From positions 1,364,001 to 1,428,000 of the forward strand of contig JANATF010000011.1 of assembly GCA_029449245.1 (NCBI GenBank): DNA of 64,000 nucleotides. Reading direction: 5' to 3'. Below the pieces are notes generated by a model. The model had not been told where the DNA came from. It saw only the letters and a program-made list of their open reading frames with translations, and searched no databases. The DNA comes from Mortierella alpina (lineage: Eukaryota; Mortierellomycota; Mortierellomycetes; Mortierellales; Mortierellaceae). Both the position numbers and the translations under genes were made by a program. Below, piece by piece: positions 21,601 through 34,700 of the stretch (positions are counted from its first letter, which is position 1; each line of letters opens with the position of its first letter).

Positions 21601-23340
21601 CGAGTTCACCACGCTCACCTGGGCGCAGGTTCGTGCTGCAGTCTTCAGCTCGGTCACATCCACCGTAGACAATAATGCCGTTGCCGCAGCTTGCGCATGT
21701 GAGTCCACCGGGGCTCTGGCCTCCTTGAGACTGGGGGGTAATCTCGTACCCGTGTTCAGAGCCCGCGGTATCAATCGTCCAAACACCGACGCCCTTGGGT
21801 GTCTATGAAAGAGACAGGTTGTGCACACGATGATGATGATGATGATGAGATAGCGAGAAGGTTAATGACTGAAAAAAATCCATCCACACTTTGGTCCCTT
21901 TACAAACCATACTCTTTTTTTTTTACCTTTCCGAAGATGTAAATATGTTCATCATAGTACACTGCGCTGGTGTGCTCAGCCTCGAGGCCGTCCAGGGAGT
22001 GGAAGCCGTGATGCTTGTGACTGTACATGATGTCGACGGGCCGCTTGCTGGGACGGTCGGCGATGGAGATCTTGAACCAGCCAGAGCCCTGGGAGCCCAC
22101 GAGGAACAGGGTTGTGTTCTCGCATCGGCTTCCATGGTCGCCGTCGGTCTTGTACTTCTTGGGGGTGTTGTGGTAGGTGTAGTGGTACGGGTTGTTGGGC
22201 GAGGTGGCCAGAGTGAGGCCCTTGGGGAGAGTGTCACGGCTGGTGGTGGGTATCGTTCATGGGATGCGGTTATTATTGACCACAGGAAGGGGGAGTAAGA
22301 GGAGTGAAAGGAACAAAGAAAGGAACAAAGAAAGAAAGAAAGAAAGGAACAAAGAAAGAAAGAAAGAAAAAGAAAGAAAGAAAGAAAGAAAGGAAGAGAG
22401 AGAGAGAGAGAGAGAGGGGGGAATGTGGGCGAGTTAAAAAGAGGGTCATGGCGATATACATATGCAAGGGCCAGTGTGCATAGACAGGCATACGATAAAT
22501 AAATACGGCGATCGCGCAGACTTACCCGAGCTTGATGTCATGGCACGAGTACACCTGATGGTTGACGAGCTGGACGCCTGTCAAGTGGTCGCGGTCGTGC
22601 TGGTCCTTCCACTGGATCACCACCGTGTCGATGGCCTCCTCCTGTCCGCCATGGCCAGGACGTCCATGCGCTCGGTAGGATTGGTACACAACCGTCGACA
22701 GATTCGGGTATTCGAACCTCAGTCGCTTGTCGTCCTTCTTCACCCTGATGTTGCTGCCTCCTTCCGCATCATCTTCGTGGCAAGAGCAAGGCTTGTCGAT
22801 CCGAGAATGGCTCCATGTCCGCTCCTCATGGTCCCAGACCGAGAACCCGCCTTCACCGTTCTTCTCAAAGGTAGGCACCATAAACTTGTGGTCGCTGCTC
22901 AGGAAACAGTGATCAGTGTCAAATCGACGCCCCTGATGGACACCGCCCGGATACGGTAGTGAGGTCCATTGAGCATGCTTCCAATCAAAGCCGTCGCTCT
23001 CCAGCCACGTCTCGGCGCCTTTGGTTTTATCGCCTTTGTCGCGTTCTTGCTTGTTGTGGTTGTTGTCGCAGGCCGCAGTTGAGTCAAGAAAGTTGAACGT
23101 GAGAGTGTTTCGGGAATCGTAGCCGATCATGTAGGTGCGATCTTTCGCTCGATCGACGACGAGACAAGGTTTTTGAAGGACCGGTGGAGGTTCAGTGTGC
23201 CAACGTTTGCTGAGTCCAGAACGATCCATCCGGCCAGAGTAGGAAGCGGACGCCACAGTGGATGGTGTCAAGCATTGTAGAGTCAGGGCCGCCATCAGGA
23301 CGACCCTTGTGATGGTTGACCGGGCGTTCGGGTTGCCCAT
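18659..23340 (-). CDS. Receptor-like transmembrane pseudokinase (3 exons, 1423 aa)
   Basis: Exons are 23340-22526, 22239-21927 and 21802-18659. Residues 1-32 look like a signal peptide (hydrophobic VVLMAALTLQCL). An ectodomain of about 420 residues with paired Cys and beta-propeller-like patches (FLVGSQGSGWFKI, YIFGK, IIVYGGCD) is followed by a Gly/Ser-rich stalk. A single helix spans about 594-618 (IIGITIGCLVLIAIVALMF), followed by RRRR. The cytosolic part is long and disordered with repeats. The last 340 residues resemble a protein kinase: DQWKREAGML (helix C), HLSLSPASIFL in place of the HRD catalytic loop, LWNFSHAR in place of DFG, then TRYTAPEIL and MDMWSLGQIVYEM. The catalytic Asp, the loop Asn and the DFG Asp are all missing, so activity is unlikely. 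The function (surface sensing through a scaffold) is inference. Confidence 0.85.
20108..20583 (-). repeat. Duplicated 140-bp coding unit plus 4 x 30-bp repeats
   Basis: Two near-identical direct copies (20108-20247 and 20445-20583) encode LESVE.AS..D.SPLKKMAA followed by AAVGKIKDAA. Between them, at 20312-20431, four 30-bp units encode KDKDTHAEGS-type decapeptides. All are in frame within the cytosolic linker of the pseudokinase protein. Confidence 0.85.
22313..22415. repeat. AAAG/GA microsatellite in intron
   Basis: Runs of AAAGAAAG, GGAACAAAG and finally (GA)n fill the first intron of the pseudokinase gene (intron 22525-22240). On the coding strand this is a long polypyrimidine tract near the acceptor. 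Confidence 0.8.
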
Positions 23341-23523
23341 AGCTCGTGAAGCGTTAAGATAGGGGAAGAGAAGTATCGGAACAAAAGGAATGAGCGAAAT
23401 TAGAACTAAAGGGATGGGCGGGCAGGAAGGGTCTTCACAGCAAAATATAAAATGTGACGATAGGACAACGTTAGAAACTCAAGGGTGTGGTAGCCTGGTG
23501 CAAGCAGGAGGGGGAGAAGAGGG

Positions 23524-23531
23524 TTTATATA
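23524..23531 (-). promoter_or_regulatory. TATA box of pseudokinase gene
   Basis: TATATAAA on the minus strand, about 185 bases before the ATG at 23340. Confidence 0.5.
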
Positions 23532-26500
23532 AAGAGTTGGAGTGTACAGGAATCTCAATGGCAAAGGAGAGTTGAGGCTGATGGGAAGAGTGGGGCGAGC
23601 GAGATTAGGAGAGCTTCAACTCGCGGGAGGGACGAGGCGATCAAGAAACTAAGTGGTGCGGACGTTCTGCGCGTGAATAGCGACGAGCGACAGAATCAAA
23701 GCTAGATCAAGATGCAGCAAAGGGAGAGACAGAAACAGAGGGTGAGGGAGGTAAAAAGAAGACAGGGAAAGAGATGGACGGCAGGCTCATTAAAAAGGAA
23801 CCCATCCATGCAGCTGTCTGAAGACGATGATGTGAGCTGGGAGAACAGAGGGTTACAGTGACTGATGACCTTGCAGCAGCAGCGGAGGTTTTTTGTGCCA
23901 TCTGGTGTCTGCCCTGATGGGCACCAGGGGCGTGCCTCGTTCCTGCCAATCCACCACCCTACCTTTGAGTGTACACTGTCCGATGAGTCGGCACACAATG
24001 CCAAGGGGCTGTCTGTCCCTTACTACTGCAGCCTTCGCCTTCATGAGTAATGCCTATCGCAATCCTGACCTGGCCTCCTTACATGCGCCCCGTTATTTTT
24101 GGTCTTCTTTCATGCTGTCTCCTCATCGTGTGGTGCTGAATGTCCATCCCATAGACCCTTACCATCGCCCTATCTCCTAGGCATTACGTTGGTTTGTTTG
24201 CTAAGATCCTCTTTGGGAGAGTCGCGATTACTTGCTGGGTTCTTGAGGCTCCTGCGTCAATGTTTGCTGCTACTTTGTGGCTACCCTGCGTCCTTCCCTA
24301 TCCAGGGGGCTTTTTTTTTTCTGCAGACGGTGGGGTCGTGCGGATCTGGCCAAAATGCATAATGCATCGCTTGGAGCTGAGCGGGAGGAGGTGTGATCTT
24401 TATATAGCGCTGCGACACCCCTGTCGAACAAGACAGGAAGCGCCCTCCGGGACCCTAGTCTCGTCATGCGTCTTTCTCTCAAGTGTGCCTTTTCTGCCTT
24501 TCGCGCTCGTGTGCGGGAACAAGGTCTTCTCTTCTACGTGGTCCATAGTCTTGCTACTTTCCTTTGCAGTCAAAACTGTATGATAATCCATAGACAGTGT
24601 AGCAATGCATTGGCCATCACATTGGGTGGTCTTAAATATTAAAGCGTTCAACATTGGTACATGTTGTTTTCATCATCTACTATGGTCCTTGGCAAGGAAA
24701 CTGAGGACAACCTCAACTGTAAAGGACGGCTCGTTGATGACAATATGTCCTACTGCTCACGTTCTTGTAAGCCTCAAGGCCAAGTCCTATCAGAGATACA
24801 AGTTGTGTCCCAGAACTCATGTGGATGCTGATTGATATTTTCGGCGAGTCGCCCAGTTCTAGTAGATAAGGCTCGTCAAGTCTGACGATCTCAACCATGG
24901 TATCACAAAGGGCTGATTGCGTTTCTTGAGGGGTCCTGTCTTCAATGTCAAAATGACCACAGCAACAACCCAAAAGCGAGGGGCCAAAGCCCATTCACGG
25001 CTTAATCAATCTTCCGCCACACTTGAGTCGTAGTCAGGTGTGATAGCTTGCGAGCCCTTCCTTACATCCACGTTCATTTGTTGGGCTAGAAAGCGGCAGA
25101 GGCTCTCCACGTTCTATAGGCGTAGGTAACTTGACCACACACGGCCCCGCTCCTTGTCCTGTAATGTACTGCATCTTGGCTTAAGCGCGTTGATGTGGTG
25201 TTCGACATAGCCAGATGTAATCTCCTCTCACGGTAACACCACTTGATCCGAGCAATGACAGTGTGCAGTCCCAAGTGATGAGGTTTCTCCCACGCCGCAA
25301 TGCCATGCGAGTTGCATTGAGGTACAGAACATGTAAAGACAAGGATCCTCGTGTGCTGAGTGATCTTGTTTCTACATATGGAATGCCTCGGAAAGTATTT
25401 TGCCGACACCTGGGTCGGCGACATTACGCATGCACCGTGCTACCGACCCCCCTTCTCTTTGCTGTTTACTGCATGACCCACGCCCAACGACAACCGAGGT
25501 CGTATTAAACTTTAGATGGACCGAACAATATCTGTGTGACCATCTGCCCTCGTCCTTCACCCAACAACATCGACCTGCTTTATTTGTTGTCGTTTAGCAT
25601 GTGAAGAGTGGGATGTCAAACACTAGACTCTGTGAGTGCAGAGGCATATCCACCCCAGCGAGTGATGGTGACTGAGGGGGATACGTATCAAGACCCTGAA
25701 AAAAAGGCGCGCAAGGCAGGTACGCATACACCCGTACAGTCTGGGATCGAGTAACGCGGCCATATACTTTCCACTCCACCCATCGATTGTATGACGTGAA
25801 TGGCGTGGTCAGCGAGTTTAGGATGCTTTGTGGAAGAAGGAAGCACCGATCACTCGACCGCACAATGGGTAAATTCTGTGCGACGATTACATGAATGTAA
25901 CATTCGAGCCATGCTTTTTCTCCAGGACTTTAAACCGAGAAGGTCCCTAGACAAATACGCCAAGGGACTTTCTTGGATGTTTTTCACACACTGCAATTCA
26001 TAGCCCCAGCGGCACATGCCATAGCCGTTTGATCGAGAAACAAAGGCGTGGACCTGCGTACACTTTACGACTTACACATCCACACACCCACGCAGAGCGT
26101 GCTCCTGATGGCGAAGCCAGGGAACCAAGAACCGCTTCCCCACTGTGCATCAGACTAAACAAAATAGTGGAATTGGAATGTACAGTCGTTTTAGGCTGCC
26201 ACGCCAGGCTCAACACGTTGTCGTTGCACTTGGTGCGGTTTTGCTAATCCAGCCGAAGGAGCAGAGCTTAGCCAAGACGCATCCACCCCAGGTGAAGCTG
26301 TGCTCAGTGAAGCGTGCGTGAAGCCGCCAACGTCCACTGTAGACGAGCGTTGAGAGGAGGCCATGCCTACAATTTGATCTGCTCTACATATTAGTCTGTC
26401 CCCTGCTCTGCTTGTGTACAGCACCGAGGCAGAGTTGCAGGTTGGGCGTAAGATTGGTCTCCACTCCACCGGACAGCACTCACGCAGGGGTTCAGCAGTC

Positions 26501-27243
26501 CAGCAAACAGCTGGGCGTGGGTTGATGAAATGCGGCCGAGGCTTGCACGAAGGTGATTGGGAGATGCGCAATTGCCTCTCGGCTCGCAAAGCGAGCGCTC
26601 AGCAGAGGACGAGCGGAGACGAAGTGAGCCGAATGAATGGGCCGGGCCTATTCTATTAATATGCCCGCGGTGTGCAGATGTGCAGAGGGAAACAAGGTCC
26701 CTCACCCACACCACCGCGAGCGGTGAAGATGAAAAGGGGGAAGTGCAGTACAGTACTGTAGTGCAGTGTAGAGAGTGGTGTGCCTTTTTTTTTTTACAGT
26801 TCCTCCGTTGTCCTCTTCCTCCACAGTTTTTTTTTGGCTGGCTCTGCTGGTGAACGGCGGATTCTCAACCCTTTGCATCTTGGCACACTGACACGCGTAC
26901 AAATTGCCCCCCCACATCTGCAAGACTCGCTTTCTTTTGGGCTCCGTTCTTGGCTTTCCTTGCTGCTCGTCCTTTTTCTTTCTTTTGCTGCCTTCCAACC
27001 CCCACCTTCTATTCAACCGCCATCTTCGCTCTCTCGCCAACACTCTTGCAACACTCCTCTCCTGCTCCTGCTCCTGCTCCTGCTTCTCGATCCTTCGGCA
27101 ACCTTGTACAGTGTCACCCATCTATACCCTCTCCTTGTAACATATCCCACGCCTTAATCCCCACAACGCACACCCCACACTGGTCTTCAACTCCTCCGTC
27201 ACGGTCCCCATCGCACTCAAACTCAAGTCCGACCACAGCACAG
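23532..27243. other. 3.7-kb gene-poor divergent intergenic region
   Basis: It lies between the pseudokinase gene (minus) and the Zn2Cys6 gene (plus). Many 60-130 codon open frames exist on both strands, but none shows a domain, signal peptide with follow-on sequence, or splice-consistent partner. A TATA-like TTTATATAG at 24399-24407 precedes a 58-codon ATG frame near 24466 of unknown merit. The last 500 bases before 27244 are CT-rich, as expected for the leader of the regulator gene. Confidence 0.5.
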
Positions 27244-30200
27244 ATGGAAGCCAACCAAGCTGCCCGTCAGAAGCGTCTCAAGGCCGGCACAGCTTGCACA
27301 AACTGTCGTCGCAAGAAGCTTCGCTGCACAGGGACACCCAACTGTGCCCGCTGCGTCACCCATAACCTCGACTGTGTCGTCGACGAAGCCCTGTTCCTGA
27401 AGACCAACAGCCCTCAAAACCTCTATGCCAAAGCTTCTTCCCGCACCTCCTCCGCCTATTCACAGCAGCACTCACATCGCTCGAAGGGCTCTAGCAGCAG
27501 CCACCACCCTTACCACCGCCATGATCGTGGCTCTGTCTGCTCCACTTCCTCGGGTTCTGCTGACGAGCTGATGATGGATCATGGCGACTCTGCAGGGTTC
27601 CAGTCCGACCGCAGGATGTCAGCAAGCAGCGCAACGAGCTTCTCCAGCCTCAGTCCTAGTCCTTCTCCTTCAGCGTACTCCTACAACTATGTACAGGGCC
27701 AGAGCAGTTACTCGCAAGGCCATCAGTCCTCCTCAGCACACGAAACGTCCTCTTCCTCAAAGCAACGAAAGCACTCGTCCTCCAAAAAAACATCCTCGTA
27801 CCGATCAGAGCCAGGGTCGAGCCCCCACGACAGCTTCTCTTCATCGCGCCTGTTTGACTCTTCCTTCAACGCCTCCTCATCCACCGGCAACGGCTACGCT
27901 GGGTCGAGCTCTGCCGCCCCAGGTATGAGCAAAAAGCGGGCGTCCAAGGACCACAGCTCGAGCAAACTCAAGCAGAAGCGTCGAGACTCTCGCGGCCGAG
28001 ACAGCGATCCCGGCTCTCCCTCGCCTCTCCTTGCCTCACAGGACTCGCCCTCGACCAGCACTTCATCCTCCGCTGGCGCCAAGAAGGAGGGAGAAGATTA
28101 CAAGTCGGTTGTGAGCACCATGAGCCTGGACGGGCATGGTCAGCAGTAAGTGACACATCTGGTGTTTGTAATCAACCTTAATTTTCCCACTCCTTCCGCT
28201 GCACTCCCGCTACACTCCCTCCTTCTGTCGTTGTTCGGCACCGCATGCTCGGCTTCTCGCCTTGCCTTTTCGTCGCATCGCTTGTGCACCTGCTGCTCCT
28301 GTTCTTTTTTCAATGAAGGCAGAGAGGCATGGTCTGCCGCCCTGGACCCTCAGTCCTGTTTCGCCCTTCTGCTCGCGTAGCAGCGTCAATTGTATTTAAA
28401 TCAGAAATGCATGATTGGACCAATACAAGGAAACTTTATTGACCTGGTGGTACCGTTCACTCCTGTGCCTCATAGTTTCCACGGCAGTAGTTCGGGCTTC
28501 TATGTCTGCCAGCTCAGCTCCCGTTACCGTCAGGGTGTTTGTAAGTACTGCCGGCGTCGGCGATGCATGATGGGTTGATTCCTACCGTAACTAACACTCT
28601 CGGTGCCTTTGCGATTTGACAAATGCAGATCCCCTACCGATGGCACACTTGAACGACAGCGATCTGTGGTCGCATTCGCTCCAGATGACCAGCGAGCGTG
28701 AGCTGCCATCCAAGGCAGAAATGGACGTCCTTCTGGGCCTCTATTTCCGATACATGTACCCTTTTGCGCCCATGTTCATCAGGAAGTCCTTCATGGAACA
28801 GCAACAGAACAATAGGCCGGACCTTTCTCAGATCCTGATTCTCAACGCCATCTTCTGCAATGCTTGCTGGTATTCAGATGATCCCACGGTGAAACAGGAC
28901 TCGACAAAGTACTTCAACCGCGCTAAAATTATCCTCGACGAGACTTACCATGTCTCCCGTGTCAGCACCGTCCAGGCACTGTTGCTGATGTCCCATCATC
29001 AGTATGCAGTCGGCAACTACTCGGGTGGCTGGCTCTACACTGGAATGGCGACCAGGATCGCACACGTAAGTCTCTGGCTTCCATAAGCGATCTGTGTAGT
29101 TGAAATCGAGTTCCCTTCACGAATATGAGACTAAAACGACTAGTCTGATTTATCCTTAAATTAGGACATTGGCCTGCATCGCCAGGATGTCCAGGTGAAC
29201 GAGCCTGAGGAGGCAGAGATCAGGAAGAGGGTCTGGTGGGCTGTGTATATTGCAGACCGCCTTGGAGGTGGAGTTCTTGGACGGCCACTGAACCTTCGCG
29301 ACAAGGAATATAATGTTCAAATGCCATCGGACGACTGGATCTCAGAGCTGGGCGGAGATGATGCGGTCGAGTATCCGTACGAGCCAGAGAGGATTATTTC
29401 TTGTCGTCTTTTGTGGGCGGTCAAGCTGTTTATGCAGATGGGGAACGTGCTGAACGCAATGCATTGTATCGAGGCCGAGATCAATGGCGGCTTCCTGGCA
29501 GAGATATCTCGGACGCAACTTCCGCAGCTGCACAACAGTTTGACATCCTGGTTCCTGTCTCTCCCAAATGAGCTCATGTACACGCCTTACACCATGTCGC
29601 CCAACTCGAATCACCCTCCTTCGCCGCCGACGGCGCTCATGCACATGTTTTACTACACCACGTTGACCATGCTGCATCGACCGTATCTCCGCCCCGTCAA
29701 CTCTGCCGCGATCGACCCCAACTTTTTGGTATCGTCCAGGAACATTTGCACGGCTGCTGCCACCAACGTCTGCCATATTGCCGACTCGTTGATGCTCCAC
29801 GGACAACTGCGTGACACCTGCTATTACGGCATGGCTTGTCTCCTAGCTGCAGGAACCGTTCATGTCCATAACGCCATCACGCCAACCCCAAGCAATCGTG
29901 AGACCACTCGGGCAGGACTTTCCAAGACTGTCAAGGCAGCACACGAGCTCGTCAAGACTTTCCCTGTGGCAGAGTCTCTGATTGCAGTGGCGCTGGATGT
30001 CTTTGCAAGCCAGACCAGCTCTGTGCCGACAGAGATGGCGGCCTCCTTCATTGACATCTCGACGTTTGTCGCTCCGTTTATTGACATGTCTCAGCTCCAG
30101 TCGACCTCAATTGGCAACATCTACGAGGCAGCCAGGTTGGCCAAGTTGGCCAAAGATGGCCCTGGCCCCGCACCGTCGATTCAGCTTCGACACCCATATG

Positions 30201-31228
30201 GAAATTTCTCTATGCCGCTTCCTGAGCAAAGCAAGGACCAAAGCTCGACCAACCTCAGTTCAATGTGGCAGAGTCAAATCGCAACAGCTGTTGCCATGGC
30301 CGCAATTGCCTTCGGAGGCACGGATCCTCAGCAAGAGCAGCAGTTCTTTGCCAATCCTCTGGAGTTACCCGAGGCCCTGCGCTTGGCACCCATTGATGCC
30401 ATGATGTTTCAAGTTGACGGCTCTGGATTGGACTCCTTTGGCACCGATCCCTTGCAGCTGGGCAATCTTCATAACAGCGCCGGGTCCGCTGCATTTGCAA
30501 TGCCTCAACAGTCAGATTCGCACCTGCTGCAGTATCAGCAGGCGCCGCAGCATCAACCACAGCAGCACCAGCACCAGCACCACCAAACACAAAGCTCCAT
30601 CCCAGTGACCTCAATGAGCTCTGTCCCCTCCCAGTTCAGCAGCTCATCTGCACCGTTTACGACAAGTGATGCGCTCAACTTAATGCAGGCCTCTATTGCA
30701 TCCTCGCTGCAGGTCAGCGATTCATCGTTGCAGCAGCAACAACAGCAACAACAGCAATCCTCGCAGGCCTCTCAAGCTGTGCATATTCATCACGCCATGA
30801 TGGAGGATGATACTGCCGATCCACCATCGCCCCCAGCCATCTCTTCTGATGATATGGATATGGAAGCATCCTTGTCTGACGATACGCCCAGTCCTGCATC
30901 CGCCAGCGGCCTCCGCCAAGATGCACAGACGCAGTGTGACACGCCCTCGGGATATTCCCCTGCAGGATCTGCATCATCGCATGGGTCATTCATGTCATCC
31001 CTTAACGGGGATGGCGATGATCATGGAAACAACTTGCCGTTTTTCATTGAGGACCATGATGGTTCACTCCATCAGCAGCAGCAGCAGCATCAGCATCAGC
31101 CACAACAGCAACAGCAACAGCAGCAGCAGGACCAAAATCAGCACCAAACGAAGGAGGGTTTCGGTTGCCGTAAGGATGTCGAGAGTGTCAATACGCTACT
31201 GTTTGACGGTCAGGTCATGGAATGCTAA
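27244..31228 (+). CDS. Zn2Cys6 fungal transcription factor (4 exons, 1155 aa)
   Basis: Exons are 27244-28145, 28476-28540, 28629-29065 and 29165-31228. The binuclear zinc cluster spans residues 18-44 with spacing C-x2-C-x6-C-x5-C-x2-C-x6-C (CTNCRRKKLRC...CARC...C). A Ser-rich linker of 250 residues follows. The fungal-specific regulatory domain runs through exons 3 and 4 (WSHSLQMTSERELPSKAEMD, YFRYMYPFAPMFIRKSF, GLHRQDV, RKRVWWAVYIADRLGG). The tail is rich in Gln and His, coded by CAG/CAA runs at about 30530-30760 and 31070-31140. It is a nuclear DNA-binding regulator, with targets unknown. The 65-nt exon 2 is the least certain part: it is the choice that keeps the frame (GQHFHGSSSGFYVCQ). 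The next gene downstream is an ABC exporter, which could be a target, but that is inference. Confidence 0.88.
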
Positions 31229-31722
31229 GAACAACGTGGTTCTTAGACATGGTCGTGTTCAAAAGCGGCAGCCATTTTTTTGTAGATCATAGTAATTGGT
31301 TTCCTTTCATAGGTCGCTTTCAATTTTTTTTTTGTAATATTACGCAATTGCTCTTGTTGAACCGTTGGAAGTCTTAGCCAAAGAATACAGCCAAGAATTC
31401 ACTTTTTACCAGCCTTTTTGAATGTCAGTAGAATTACTGATACTGTCAATTGCTCAAAAACGCCAGCAGCTGCGAAGCAGCTGTTGGGTCGAAGTGAAGC
31501 GCCACTCTGGATAGGACTGAAACAGAACGTCGCAGCAACTGAACGCAGCTGAACAATTTTTTTCCCCTACTGCCTGTTGATGCATAAATGCGCGGACCCT
31601 GCTTTTGTATGACCTCAAAAAAAAAAAAAACTTTAACGTTTTACAGCTGAAGATCGCCTCTTGAAGCAATTACCAGCTCACCTCCCTTTCATCAGCAAGC
31701 AAAAGCATTCTCGACAGAACCA
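31229..31722. other. Intergenic: 3' UTR and ABCB promoter
   Basis: AT-rich spacer with T- and A-runs between two plus-strand genes. CATAAATG at about 31580 is a weak TATA candidate. No gene is seen. Confidence 0.5.
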
Positions 31723-34700
31723 ATGGCTAACGAAAAGCCAGGCGTTGAGCATGACTATTACGCCAATGATCCTCACTGTCCCGCTCGGCGGGGCAGTCTG
31801 CAAAGATCTGACACCTCAGCCAGCACAACTAAAAATCGCCCCATCATCGACACGCAGGGAGACCAACAACGGCGATACCATGCCCAGGGAAGGAGAAAGT
31901 CTTCCCTCACCATCCACCAGATCGTTGCCCCTCCTCTGGCTAGCTTGCAGCCGGATCTAATCCCACACATCATCCAATCGCCTTCAAAAGAAGAATACCC
32001 GTACGCGATGCACTCGGACGACGAAAAAGACAACGAGTCCAATGGGTCCAATGGGTCCAATGGGTCGAGTTCGCAGGCCGACGACGAGTCCAATGAAGAC
32101 CAATCTGGTTCTAGAAGCAAGAAGAAAGTCGAGGCGGTGAGCTACTGGCAGCTCTACAGATTCGCCTCAGGGAAGGATTGGGTCTATGTCGGGTAAGTGT
32201 TCAGAGGCACAACCCGCAACGCACCTCATCTTCCCTTCCTTCTTAGTCTTCTTTTGCAGATCCCATGCTAAAATATCGTACTTGTCCGCCGTACTTGTCC
32301 ATCGTACTTGTCCACCCTCAACTAGACTGGGCATCCTCTGCTCACTTGGTAAGGTTCGATGCACGATTCTTGTTATCGTTGTGTTTTGTGCGCCCAATAC
32401 TTATCAGATCCTCCATCCAATGCCACTCCCTTCTTTTCTTCCCCCCTCCCCTCCCCCCCTTTTTTTTGTTCCTTGCAGTTTTGGGTGTCGGTCAACCCAC
32501 GGTAGCTCTCCTCTTTGGTACCATTATCGCCAATCTCACCGACGGCAATGGTGATAAGAGCGAAGACGTGATCCACACGGTCATCGTGTTTACGATCGTG
32601 GGCGCGGTCATGTTCGTGGCTGCATATGGTCAGCAGTGCTTTTGGACCCTCTCAGCAGAGCATCAATCCAAACGGATCCGCGAGAAATACTTTCATGCGA
32701 TCCTTCGACAGGACATGGCTTGGCATGATACCGGCCGACTGTCCGAATCTCTCACCACGCGCCTGAGCTCCGACACGCAATTGATCTTTGATGGTTTGGC
32801 GGACAAGGTCGGATTGTGTCTTTCCAACTTTACGACGTTCATTGCTGGCTTCGTGATTGGGTTCGTCAAGGGCTGGAAGCTGAGCTTGGTGCTCCTGGCC
32901 GCGGTGCCTTTGATCGGAGGTAAACTGAGCAATGCTTTTGCGTAACGATGGATCCATCTTGTTAGTACAATGTGTGGTACTGACTTGATTTTTCAATTCT
33001 TCCTCATAGTGACCGCTGCCTTCATGGCCAAGTATACAGTCGAGAGCGCGTCTGATGGACAAGGGTCCTACGCCAAAGCTGGCGCTGTTGCAGAGCAAGC
33101 GATCTCGTCCATTCGGACAGTAGTGGCATTTGGGGGGCAAAAGCGAGAGACGGTAGCCTACATCAGATGGCTGGATGAAGCGTACAAGGCTGGCACGCGC
33201 AAGGCTATTACTGCTGGACTTGGGTAAAGTGCCACACAGTAGACTGTTTTTTGCGAGACCGTGGGGTCTTTTACTGCACTCAGCGAGGCCGAGTTGTCGC
33301 ACTGGTGGGAAGCGCTCTAATTTTTTGCTGTCTCCCGCTTGCATTGGTTTTTCTAGAAATGGCTTCTTCTTGTTTGTCCTCTTTTGTACATATGGTAATG
33401 ATATCGCCTCATCGTAGGATGCGCAGCAATTGTTGAAAAAGCAGACACCGACGCCAAACTCACACTTCTACCACCTTTTTTTTTTTGATTCATGCGGATT
33501 TCGTAGGCCTCGCATTCTGGTATGGCGCTAATCGCGTTGCGGCTGGTGAAATGACCTCTCAGCAGGTCTTGAACGTGTTCTTGGGGATGATTATCGGAGC
33601 ATTCGCATTAGGGTAAGCGCGTACCTTGCATCGGCCACGTTTTTTTTTTGGACAAGTCGTCTGTTTTTATATTCCTAATCCCCCCGCATTTTCTTAACAC
33701 CAGCAACATTGGACCTAACCTGTCCGCATTTGCCAATGCTCGCGGAGCGGCCTATAACATCTTCAAGACCATCGATCGGATCCCCATCATCGACTCGGCC
33801 AACCCAGGAGGAGTCAAGCCCAGTAACATTAAGGGACATATCGTTGTGCGAGATGTTGATTTCCACTACCCAAGTCGACCAGACGTACCCATCTTGAAAA
33901 AGATGAACGTCGAAGTGCTACCCGGGCAGACCATCGCCCTCGTGGGCCAGTCTGGGAGCGGAAAGTCCACCATTGTAGGCTTGGTAGAGCGATTCTATGA
34001 CCCCATTGGTATGCCTGCCTCCTGTACTGCACTGCACTGCACACTTTTGTCTGATAGTATTTCCCTAACAATGTTTTTTTTTCTCCTAACATCCGCAGCT
34101 GGCTCTGTGACTCTGGATGGTATCGAGATCAAGGATTATAATGTCACCTTTCTCCGTGATTCGATCGGCATCGTTTCTCAGGAACCTGTTCTATTCAACG
34201 CCAGTATCAAAGAGAACATTGCACTCGGTGTACGCAAGGACCAGGCCCGGCCCACAGATCAAGAGATCGAGGAAGCCTGTCGCCTGTCGAACGCACACGA
34301 TTTTATATCCAAACTCCCCGACAAGTATGACACCATGGTCGGAGAGAAGGGAGCTCTTCTCTCGGGTGGGCAAAAGCAACGTATTGCCATTGCTCGTGCC
34401 TTAATCAAGAACCCTCGCATATTGTTGTTGGATGAGGCTACCTCGGCCTTGGATACCGAGTCGGAGAGGACCGTGCAGGCAGCTCTGGATAATGCTTCGG
34501 CGGGACGATCCACGATTGTGGTCGCCCATCGCCTTTCGACGATCATGAATGCGGATGTGATTTACGTCATGGAGAAGGGTGTTGTCATTGAATCAGGAAC
34601 GCATAAATCCCTTCTGGAGAAGGGAGGTGCGTACACGGAGCTGGTCGCGAAACAGCAACTCAAATCTGAAGGTGTAGACAAGGATGAACAAGCGGCACCG

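Noticed and set aside
26191-26589. 132-codon minus-strand open frame
   Set aside because: No motif, irregular composition and no transcription signals; probably chance.
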